Of a DNA stretch of 7,128 nucleotides, positions 1 through 5,480 are shown piece by piece; the stretch's first letter is position 1, and every line of letters begins with the position of its first letter. The notes beneath the pieces are model-generated. The model did no database searches. It was not told the DNA's origin and saw only the letters and a list, made by a program, of their open reading frames with translations. Source of the stretch: JBLHRE01 sp047625765 (GTDB taxonomy: Bacteria; Bacteroidota; Bacteroidia; Flavobacteriales; JBLHRE01); contig JBLHRE010000094.1 of assembly GCA_047625765.1 (NCBI GenBank), positions 1 to 7,128 on the forward strand. The letters run 5' to 3'. Made by a program: the position numbers and the translations under genes.

Positions 1-957
1 TCCAAACCTACCAGATGCTGCCTTATTTCCGTGTTTGATAATAGGCACATCCAAGGCAGATAGTAAAATTGCCGAAAGCGTAGAAGTATTAATTCTTGGC
101 AAACCAGATCCGCCAGTACCACAAATATCTATGGCAACATTTCCAATTTTCTCATTTGGCTGGATAAGGGCAAACTCCTGTAAGGCATCAATAAATTGCT
201 TCAAGAAATAAGGTTTCTTCAAACGGAACGAAAGCGACACCAGAAGTATTAGTTTCTGATCTTCGTTTAGCTGCTCTTCCATGATGTTTCTCAAAAACAC
301 ATCAATATCATTTCTGCTTAAATGATCTTCATCTTGTAAGACTTTCATCAATTGGAAATAGTCGTTACTACCGGTAGAGATTCTACCCTCAACAACATTT
401 TCAATCATCTTAAATCCTGCACCATCCTTCATACTCAAAACGGATTCTGGATGGTATTGCACACCTTCTATCGGTAATAATTTATGGCGGATAGACATCA
501 CAATTCCATCGTTGGTTTTAGCACTTACCTGAAATACATTTGGAACAATATCGGCTGCTAATGAATGGTATCTAGCAATTTGCATTTGATCAGTAATGCC
601 CTTATAAATAGTCTGTCCATCATGCTGAATGGTATCTGCTTTACCGTGTTGTGGTTCTAAGAACTTAAGCGTTCCTCCAAAATATTCTATCAATGCTTCA
701 TGCCCCAAACAGACCCCAAAAATGGGTTTGGTTTGATGGAATAAATCAATAATAGCCATTAGGTTTCCAGCATTTTTAGGAACCGAAGGACCCGGAGAGA
801 GTACTAATAAATCGAAATCTATATCCAATAAAACACTTGGCTTAATGGTATTTCTAAATACCAAAACGGCTACCTCCAATTGCTTAAAATAATCGACTAG
901 ATTATAAGTAAACGAATCGAAGTTATCGATAACAACAACCTTGTTATACTTTTTCAT
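1..957 (-). CDS. trpGD: Fused anthranilate synthase glutamine amidotransferase / anthranilate phosphoribosyltransferase, C-terminally truncated by the window
   Basis: The frame is open from an ATG at 957 to the window edge, giving 319 codons. Residues 1-195 are a class I glutamine amidotransferase: the start DNFDSFTYNLV, the oxyanion loop SPGPSVP (54-60), the nucleophile Cys83 in GVCLGHE, and the partners His169 and Glu171 in QYHPES. Residues ~198-265 resemble the helical N-terminal domain of TrpD. The phosphoribosyltransferase core then begins with DICGTGGSG (277-285), NTST (290-293) and KHGNKAASGRFG (308-319). Known roles: the first half supplies ammonia to TrpE to make anthranilate, and the second half transfers phosphoribose from PRPP to anthranilate. 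The ATG lies inside the end of trpE with a 14-bp overlap and no Shine-Dalgarno sequence, so translation is probably coupled to trpE. Oddities are Glu87 where the family usually has Gln (CLGHQ), Ser284 where TrpD usually has Asp (GTGGDG), and the fusion itself, best known from enteric bacteria. The rest of TrpD lies off the left edge. Confidence 0.93.
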   Translation of the reverse strand, partial: MKKYNKVVVIDNFDSFTYNLVDYFKQLEVAVLVFRNTIKPSVLLDIDFDLLVLSPGPSVPKNAGNLMAIIDLFHQTKPIFGVCLGHEALIEYFGGTLKFLEPQHGKADTIQHDGQTIYKGITDQMQIARYHSLAADIVPNVFQVSAKTNDGIVMSIRHKLLPIEGVQYHPESVLSMKDGAGFKMIENVVEGRISTGSNDYFQLMKVLQDEDHLSRNDIDVFLRNIMEEQLNEDQKLILLVSLSFRLKKPYFLKQFIDALQEFALIQPNEKIGNVAIDICGTGGSGLPRINTSTLSAILLSALDVPIIKHGNKAASGRFG

Positions 958-2428
958 ATTGGAAATCTTTTAAGGCCTGTTGAAATGCTGCTGCTTTAAT
1001 TTTTGTTTCGGTCAATTCGAAATCTGGATCACATTCGTACAAAAGTGTGGCTCCGCTCAAATAAGACAGGGTATTGTTTTTGATATGCGCAGAACGAATG
1101 GTAATGGCGGTATTCACCTCCCCATTCATTAATAGGTAACCCACACATCCTCCATAGTACCCTCTAGAGTGTTGCTCCATATTTTCGATATGTTGCATGG
1201 CTGCATTTTTTGGAGTGCCTGTTAGCGTTCCTGCATTTAGACAAGCAATCAATGCATCAACACCCATCTTCCCTTCTTCCAGATCTCCAGACAAACGCGC
1301 AACGGTATGAAACACATGTGAATATTTTTCTACAGATCTATAATGGTCAATACTCACTCCAGGTTTACAAATTCTAGCAAGGTCGTTTCTACCTAAATCT
1401 ATCAACATATCCAATTCAGATTTTTCCTTATCAGAATTCAATAATTCCATTTGACGCTCGTGATCTTCAATCGCATTTTTTCCTCTAGGAGCTGTTCCTG
1501 AAATAGGTTTTAAATACACTTTCCCCTTTTCCACTTTTACCATAATTTCTGGGCTTGCTCCAAACAATTGAGAAGATCCAAACTGGAAGTAAAACATATA
1601 GGGAGAAGGATTTACCAATTTGTATTTTTCATACAAACGCATAGAATCTCCATTAACAGAAGCTGTAATTTTTCGAGACAAAACCAGCTCCATCACTTCA
1701 CCTTGGGCAAACAATTCTTTAGCCTCCAATATCTGATTCTTAAAGGCTTCATCGCTTGGTTCAATGCTTAGTTCACCAATTTCGAAAGCTTCTTTTGGCG
1801 TATTTATATCTGACTTTAAAGCCTTAGAAATATTTTCTTTTACGGCTAACAATTCTTTCTCCGATGCTCGAAGAGCAACCAAGTTCAAATCCATCATTAA
1901 ATGATTAAATACCAAGATGGTATCAAAATAATACAAGTGGAAATCAGCAGTTTCGGCTTCCTTTTGTGTCTTTATCTCTTCGAAAGGATAAACGAAATTG
2001 TAACCCAAAGCTCCGTAAAGGCCTGTATAACTCTCTTCTTTACTATAAAATGACTTTAAGAAAAAGCGTAATACCTGTGCAGCACATGGAATTTCAAAGC
2101 GTTTCTCTTCAGAATCGTGGAAGGGAATAGTTTTAAAAGCCAACTTTAAACTTGTCGTTGATTGCTCCACAATTTGATCCTTGAAGTTTTTCGCCAAGAC
2201 ATTAAAGGCTTCTTTCCTTCTTTCATCCAATAGATTCACCGTACATTCTTGACCTTTACCTATAAATTCTATAGCCGGATCAAGTGCTAATAAAGAAAGC
2301 CTACCCGAATGTTCTTCTATTTCTGAAGACTCGAATAGACAGTAAGGGCTGGTAAGGTTTAGTTTTTGCAACACCTCTGTTGCCGGTATAAAAGGTAATG
2401 TGCTATTCTGAATAAGATTATTCTTCAT
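944..2428 (-). CDS. trpE: Anthranilate synthase component I
   Basis: This 494-residue cytoplasmic enzyme converts chorismate plus ammonia (from TrpG) to anthranilate, the first step of tryptophan synthesis. The C-terminal chorismate-binding domain is complete: PISGTAPRG (308-316), SELDMLIDLGRNDLARIC (337-354), YSHVFH (369-374), TLTGTPK (401-407) and GATLLYECDPDFELTETK (459-476). By alignment from memory with enteric TrpE, Glu338 and Glu474 match the magnesium ligands Glu361 and Glu498, and His374 matches catalytic His398. LFES (31-34) and NPSPYMF (273-279) match the LLES and NPSPYMF elements that bind inhibitory tryptophan, so feedback inhibition is likely, although Cys465 of the enteric enzyme is Ala441 here. 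These elements and the VEKYSHVFH context favour TrpE over the paralogue PabB. The start codon overlaps the end of trpR by 11 bp and the stop overlaps the start of trpGD by 14 bp. It is slightly shorter than the ~520-residue enteric enzymes. Confidence 0.96.
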   Translation of the reverse strand: MKNNLIQNSTLPFIPATEVLQKLNLTSPYCLFESSEIEEHSGRLSLLALDPAIEFIGKGQECTVNLLDERRKEAFNVLAKNFKDQIVEQSTTSLKLAFKTIPFHDSEEKRFEIPCAAQVLRFFLKSFYSKEESYTGLYGALGYNFVYPFEEIKTQKEAETADFHLYYFDTILVFNHLMMDLNLVALRASEKELLAVKENISKALKSDINTPKEAFEIGELSIEPSDEAFKNQILEAKELFAQGEVMELVLSRKITASVNGDSMRLYEKYKLVNPSPYMFYFQFGSSQLFGASPEIMVKVEKGKVYLKPISGTAPRGKNAIEDHERQMELLNSDKEKSELDMLIDLGRNDLARICKPGVSIDHYRSVEKYSHVFHTVARLSGDLEEGKMGVDALIACLNAGTLTGTPKNAAMQHIENMEQHSRGYYGGCVGYLLMNGEVNTAITIRSAHIKNNTLSYLSGATLLYECDPDFELTETKIKAAAFQQALKDFQYEKV

Positions 2429-2681
2429 TAAAAAGGAGTACTAAAAATCTGCTAATAATATTTTTAAACTTGCGATAGGTTTTGGCTCCTCTAGTAACAG
2501 TTACAACGCTACAAGGAATGTCTTTGGCCACCTCTCTTTGAGATAAGCCGTTTTCTAGACCTAAAAAGATGCGCCAACGCTCTTCTATCATAATGCGTTC
2601 GTTTTCTGTAAAAGTGATTTCCATGAAACGGTTAAATTCCTTTTCATCCATCGATTTTAAAAGTGCAAACAAGTTTTTCAT
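2418..2681 (-). CDS. trpR: Trp operon repressor (TrpR family)
   Basis: This 87-residue helical DNA-binding protein aligns with E. coli TrpR from FTENERIMIEERWRI (24-38) through the helix-turn-helix LSQREVAKDIPCSVVTVTRG (46-65). The residues that hold the corepressor tryptophan are retained: Thr25, Arg35, Arg64 and Gly65 match Thr44, Arg54, Arg84 and Gly85, and Thr68 replaces Ser88. The N-terminal arm is short, and the turn before the HTH is one residue shorter than in E. coli. The frame could extend to an ATG at 2750, but those 23 extra residues are low-complexity, unlike TrpR, and lie over the putative operator and promoter, so the ATG at 2681 is preferred. No Shine-Dalgarno sequence precedes it. 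As first gene of trpR-trpE-trpGD, it probably represses its own operon when tryptophan is plentiful. The Firmicutes YerC branch of the superfamily was considered, but the TVTRGAKT recognition region and the operon context favour TrpR. Confidence 0.88.
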   Translation of the reverse strand: MKNLFALLKSMDEKEFNRFMEITFTENERIMIEERWRIFLGLENGLSQREVAKDIPCSVVTVTRGAKTYRKFKNIISRFLVLLFNEE

Positions 2682-2691
2682 ATGTATTATC

Positions 2692-2709
2692 GTAACAGTA
2701 CAGTGATAC
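2692..2709. promoter_or_regulatory. Putative TrpR operator
   Basis: The 18-bp imperfect palindrome GTAACAGTACAGTGATAC pairs at 6 of 9 symmetric positions (GTA-CA-T against A-TG-TAC). Against the E. coli operator GTACTAGTTAACTAGTAC it matches at 11 of 18 positions, including the outer GTA and TAC arms and the AGT before the centre. It lies 10-28 bp upstream of the trpR start codon and just downstream of a candidate -7 box, where a repressor would block transcription initiation. The position and the similarity are seen directly. Binding by the adjacent TrpR is inference. Confidence 0.5.
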
Positions 2710-2729
2710 AAATAAAATGTATTTATTTG
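2709..2729. repeat. 8-bp perfect inverted repeat in the trp promoter region
   Basis: CAAATAAA and TTTATTTG flank a 5-bp spacer (ATGTA). The repeat abuts the putative operator and covers the candidate -7 box of the trp operon. It is A/T-rich, so chance is possible. It could be a second regulatory site or simply two promoter-like TTTATTTG boxes facing opposite ways. Confidence 0.4.
2714..2721 (-). promoter_or_regulatory. Candidate -7 box of the trpR-trpE-trpGD operon
   Basis: Read on the minus strand this is TACATTTT, one mismatch from the Bacteroidota -7 consensus TAnnTTTG. Transcription would start near 2705-2710, inside or at the edge of the putative operator. No TTG -33 element sits at the usual distance. 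The overlapping TTTATTTG (2716-2709) is an equally close alternative. A promoter is expected here because a strong terminator lies immediately upstream. Confidence 0.3.
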
Positions 2730-2751
2730 ATATAAAAAAATAAAGCCCACA

Positions 2752-2780
2752 AAAAAGGAGCCCCAAGGAGGCTCCTTTTT
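2752..2780 (-). terminator. Factor-independent terminator, potentially bidirectional
   Basis: An 11-bp perfect stem (2752-2762 with 2770-2780) has the GC core GGAGCC/GGCTCC, A/T tracts at its base and a 7-nt loop. On the minus strand the hairpin ends in a run of T. It lies about 190 bp past the stop codon of the secreted-protein gene and 71 bp before the trpR start, so it insulates the trp operon from upstream minus-strand transcription. The symmetric A and T tracts would allow it to work in either direction. Confidence 0.85.
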
Positions 2781-2867
2781 ATTTGGATTAAAGTTTGATG
2801 CTGGTTAGCACTCTTATAGTAAATCGAAGTCTTGGTTAATACTTTTACGACTATGCTATACTTAGTA
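2752..2867 (-). ncRNA. Possible small RNA between a -7 box and the terminator (speculative)
   Basis: A transcript starting a few bases after the TACATTTG box at 2881-2874 would run about 115 nt and end exactly at the strong terminator. It has no start codon and no tryptophan codons, so it is not a classical trp leader peptide. It contains an 11-nt near-repeat (2802-2812 and 2833-2843, 9 of 11 identical on the plus strand: TGGTTAGCACT and TGGTTAATACT). The same bases could simply be the 3' untranslated region of the secreted-protein gene. Confidence 0.2.
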
Positions 2868-2873
2868 TAAGTA
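2859..2873. repeat. Inverted repeat at a candidate transcription start
   Basis: TACTTA and TAAGTA form perfect 6-bp arms around a 3-bp centre, directly downstream (minus strand) of the TACATTTG box. This position suits a repressor site or an RNA 5' stem. Read on the minus strand from 2874, the half-sites GTACT and AGTAT resemble those of the trp operator, but the spacing is one base shorter, so a TrpR site is doubtful. Confidence 0.35.
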
Positions 2874-2881
2874 CAAATGTA
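2874..2881 (-). promoter_or_regulatory. Candidate -7 box, exact TAnnTTTG match
   Basis: Minus-strand TACATTTG fits the Bacteroidota -7 consensus exactly. It lies 29 bp downstream of a pair of CGCTTATAAAA direct repeats (2909-2948), but no TTG -33 element is present at 17-23 bp, so an activator might be needed. Its product would be the leader or small RNA ending at 2752. Confidence 0.3.
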
Positions 2882-2908
2882 AACTACAAAGAGCTTAAAT
2901 AAATATCT

Positions 2909-2948
2909 TTTTTTATAAGCGCGTCATATTTTTTATAAGCGTATCGTA
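2909..2948. repeat. Two tandem 20-bp direct repeats (pair A)
   Basis: Positions 2909-2928 and 2929-2948 are adjacent 20-bp units identical at 17 of 20 positions. Both begin with six T followed by ATAAGCG. On the minus strand each carries CGCTTATAAAA. The pair starts 18 bp after the stop codon of the secreted-protein gene. The same motif recurs with the same 20-bp period at 5393-5432. Two near-identical sites two helical turns apart suggest binding by a dimeric regulator. Confidence 0.7.
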
Positions 2949-2966
2949 TTTAAACCAAACGCAACA

Positions 2967-5297
2967 TTATTGTTTAATCAGTTTGAATATTTCCAGCTTA
3001 TCAGCATTCGTTAGCTCTAAGAAATATATTCCTGCTTGCTGGGCATTCATGTCAAGCTTAATTATGTTAATGCCATTATCTACCGCAATAGATCTACTCT
3101 CTACTACCTGTCCATTTATATTCCAAACACGTAATTGGTAAACAGATGCATTGTGCGATGCAATTTCCAAAATAGCAACATCTCTAATCGGCATTGGAGA
3201 AACTTTCAGTTCCAAAGAACTGTCTTCCGTTTGACTAATTGCCAATTCTGGATTCATAACTCTTTGATTAGAATTACTTGCTTCATTACATGGTACATCT
3301 GTATTGGGGTCTACATACAAAATATCAAATTCCAAATCGTAAGAAGTAAGGTTTCCTGATTCTCCATCTACTACAATGCTATATCCACCAGAACTTAAAT
3401 AAGGCAATTCTACCGTAAAGCTTTTGTCTTGTGAACATGCATAGGTGGGTAAACTAATAAACATAGGCTCCTCAACCAGCAGGGGATCTGTATCATTATC
3501 ATAAATATTAGGTAAAACCACCAATTCTATGGTGTTTCCTGGTACTCCTCCAAATTTTATATTAGATAGTGTTAGGGTAACATTTGCGCTACAGCTTGTA
3601 AAATAACCAGCACATGGACCTAAAAGAAAATCTTTAGAATCGTCCAACAAAATGGTAATTAAACGATCTACACTTATCCCTAAGCAGCCGGATAATTCTC
3701 TTAACAAGGTACGTGGAAAAGCGCTAAAATCATCAGATGTATCTGGAAAATCAAACGGACCAGATTTAATAGTATTTTCTACAAAAAACGAATCCCTAAC
3801 AATATCTTCTGACATTGTATCTATGACATCAAACGGACCATATTTAAGCGTGTTTTCTACAACAAATGAATACAAAGCACTGTTGTTATTGCTAAACTGT
3901 AGGCCCTCTACCAGTTCAGAATCATCGTCTTGGCAAGAGCTTGCAATGTTTTGTCCATAATAATTTCCTATTTCATCTTTTCTAGGTGTTATAGTAGAAG
4001 TAGCACCATTGGTGCTATTTAATCCGCCTCGCATTCCAGCATTTGAAAGCCCACTATAAAAGCCATAAAAATCTGCACCAGAACTATTTTGGTTCAATGG
4101 ATTTTGGGAGCTATTTTTTATATTATCGTAACTAACACCATCACTCCCTACTACAGAATTGCTAGGTTTGGTTTGTTCAAATACCAATTGAAAAGCCTCT
4201 GAACAAGAATTTTGAGTAGCTCCGTCTAAGGCATAAACTCTTAGGTAAACTTCATCGTTATTATTTAGACCCAATTCGCTTAGGTTAATACGTGCATGAC
4301 TGGTAAAGTCGCCTTTGGCCCAATCTTCATCGCCAACACTATTGGCAACTTGGCCATCGGGAGCTGAGCAGCCCAATCTTTCTAGGCCAGAAGTAACCCT
4401 GTTGGATTCGCAAATATTTGATGGGAAATTTTCCGTTTTTCTAAAAACCTGGATACCATACAAACCCATATCTCTTAGGTCGTACACATTAACCAAGGCT
4501 CTTTTATTTCTATTGTATGAGAACTTGTACCAAACATCTTTAAATTCTGATTGACTTGCAGATTTACAAATATTTTCGTCTTGGTCGTTTGCTTCTGTAG
4601 AAGCCAAGTAGGTTGGATTGGCTTTTTTATCTTCAACAAATGCTGAATTAGACAATAAACCCAATTGTGCAGAGGCATACATCTGCCAAGAACTTGCAAC
4701 AAATCTCTCTGTATTTATCTGATTATATGTTACTTGTATATCTTTTGCATTTCCAATGCAATCATTTTCCGGATATCTTATCTCGTAAACAATCAAGCCA
4801 ATTAAATCGGGAGAATTGAAATTTTTCCCCAAACGAATAAAATAATCTTGGTTTTGAGTTAATCTATACGATATACCAGAGGTCTCCGTAATGCTACAGA
4901 ATTTATTTACAATTTCGTTACAAGCCAATAAATCGCCTAAAACACCATTGCTCGCTTTATACAAGGCTATTCTGTTGTCTTCTTGAAATACCTTTGTTCC
5001 CACATTGGTATTAAAGGTGTAGTCTCCCGTACTAATAGCCGAAAATTTAAGCCAAACCTCTTTTTCCTTGATATTCCAACAATCAGGTACAGCAATATTG
5101 CTGCTATTTGTAAATCCTGATATTTCAATAAATTTTAAATCTGTTGTGCTCAAAACACTACTCACATCCATTGCCTGACTGGGTGAGGAACCTCCTTGAA
5201 TGACACTGTTTTGAGCTTGAATGGAGAGTAGGGAACTTAAAAAAAATACGGCTATAAAGCTGAGTGCTTTAGCGCTAATGTTGCTTGTTCTTTTCAT
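2967..5297 (-). CDS. Secreted multidomain protein with T9SS type A C-terminal sorting domain
   Basis: This 776-residue protein has no recognised function. It starts with a Sec signal peptide (Lys2-Arg3, hydrophobic 11-26, probable cleavage after Ala28 in SIQAQ). Residues ~30-175 and ~175-375 look like beta-sandwich modules similar to the PPC-type or CBM-like folds common in Bacteroidota surface proteins (VWLKFSA 81-87, DVWYKFSY in the second). Residues ~375-470 are Ser/Asn/Gly-rich and probably a linker. A third region holds a 26-residue tandem duplication (477 onward) and a further sandwich ending at YDLEFDILYVD. Residues ~696-776 are a Por/T9SS sorting domain: SPMPIRD (700-706) in place of the usual YPNP, then LRVWNINGQVV, AGIYFLEL and the basic end KLIKQ. 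It should be exported to the periplasm, cross the outer membrane by T9SS, and be released or surface-anchored. It is monocistronic, diverging from the sensor gene at 5481. No catalytic motif was seen, so adhesion or matrix functions are possible but unproven. Confidence 0.85.
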   Translation of the reverse strand: MKRTSNISAKALSFIAVFFLSSLLSIQAQNSVIQGGSSPSQAMDVSSVLSTTDLKFIEISGFTNSSNIAVPDCWNIKEKEVWLKFSAISTGDYTFNTNVGTKVFQEDNRIALYKASNGVLGDLLACNEIVNKFCSITETSGISYRLTQNQDYFIRLGKNFNSPDLIGLIVYEIRYPENDCIGNAKDIQVTYNQINTERFVASSWQMYASAQLGLLSNSAFVEDKKANPTYLASTEANDQDENICKSASQSEFKDVWYKFSYNRNKRALVNVYDLRDMGLYGIQVFRKTENFPSNICESNRVTSGLERLGCSAPDGQVANSVGDEDWAKGDFTSHARINLSELGLNNNDEVYLRVYALDGATQNSCSEAFQLVFEQTKPSNSVVGSDGVSYDNIKNSSQNPLNQNSSGADFYGFYSGLSNAGMRGGLNSTNGATSTITPRKDEIGNYYGQNIASSCQDDDSELVEGLQFSNNNSALYSFVVENTLKYGPFDVIDTMSEDIVRDSFFVENTIKSGPFDFPDTSDDFSAFPRTLLRELSGCLGISVDRLITILLDDSKDFLLGPCAGYFTSCSANVTLTLSNIKFGGVPGNTIELVVLPNIYDNDTDPLLVEEPMFISLPTYACSQDKSFTVELPYLSSGGYSIVVDGESGNLTSYDLEFDILYVDPNTDVPCNEASNSNQRVMNPELAISQTEDSSLELKVSPMPIRDVAILEIASHNASVYQLRVWNINGQVVESRSIAVDNGINIIKLDMNAQQAGIYFLELTNADKLEIFKLIKQ
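3750..3871 (-). repeat. Internal 78-bp-period duplication within the secreted-protein gene
   Basis: Positions 3750-3793 and 3828-3871 match at 38 of 44 bases, with a period of 78 bp (26 codons). In the protein, SFVVENTLKYGPFDVIDT (477-494) and SFFVENTIKSGPFDFPDT (503-520) agree at 13 of 18 residues. The high nucleotide identity indicates a fairly recent in-frame tandem duplication. Confidence 0.85.
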
Positions 5298-5354
5298 GCT
5301 GTGAATTATTAAAATAAAATGACTGGAAATGTCACCAATAAATTAGTAAAAACA

Positions 5355-5362
5355 CGAATTTA
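5355..5362 (-). promoter_or_regulatory. Candidate -7 box of the secreted-protein gene
   Basis: Minus-strand TAAATTCG has one mismatch to TAnnTTTG. It lies 57 bp upstream of the start codon at 5297 and 30 bp downstream of the nearer CGTTTACAAAA motif of pair B, almost the same geometry as at 2874-2881 (29 bp). No clear TTG -33 element is present, so the box is supported mainly by the shared layout. Confidence 0.3.
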
Positions 5363-5392
5363 TGATAAAGAAGCCTATACCACTCTAATTTA

Positions 5393-5432
5393 TTTTGTAA
5401 ACGTAGCCGTTTTTTTGTAAGCGTGTAAAAAA
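5393..5432. repeat. Two direct repeats with 20-bp period in the divergent promoter region (pair B)
   Basis: TTTTGTAAACGT (5393-5404) and TTTTGTAAGCGT (5413-5424) differ at one base and are exactly 20 bp apart. On the minus strand they read ACGTTTACAAAA and ACGCTTACAAAA, the same motif as pair A. They lie 96-127 bp upstream of the secreted-protein gene and 57-88 bp upstream of the sensor gene, so a bound regulator could act on either. Confidence 0.65.
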
Positions 5433-5467
5433 ATGAGATTATTGCTGTTTTTTTAAGATTCGAAGAT

Positions 5468-5475
5468 TACTTTTG
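5468..5475 (+). promoter_or_regulatory. Candidate -7 box very close to the sensor start codon
   Basis: TACTTTTG is an exact match to TAnnTTTG, with a TTG at 5442-5444 placed 23 bp upstream, the upper end of the known spacing. It ends only 5 bp before the ATG at 5481, so transcription would begin at or next to the start codon (a leaderless mRNA). The match may also be chance in A/T-rich DNA. Confidence 0.25.
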
Positions 5476-5480
5476 GAAAC

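Noticed and set aside
1568..1771. 67-codon plus-strand open frame
   Set aside because: It is antisense within trpE, with no recognisable domain; a shadow frame.
2682..2750. N-terminal extension of trpR to an ATG at 2750
   Set aside because: The extra 23 residues do not resemble TrpR, are encoded by A/T-rich leader DNA, and overlap the operator and promoter candidates and the edge of the terminator region.
2752..2867. Classical trp attenuator with leader peptide
   Set aside because: The stretch before the terminator has no ATG and no TGG codons on the minus strand, so no tryptophan-rich leader peptide exists.
3135..3960. Plus-strand open frames at 3135-3359 and 3652-3960
   Set aside because: Both are antisense to the secreted-protein gene, which has a signal peptide and sorting domain confirming the minus-strand frame.
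4315..4702. Plus-strand frame 4315-4554 and minus-strand frame 4475-4702
   Set aside because: Both lie inside the secreted-protein gene in other frames and show no protein-like features.
5323..5340. TGAC...GTCA short inverted repeat before the secreted-protein gene
   Set aside because: The arms are only 4 bp with no extension, which is expected by chance.
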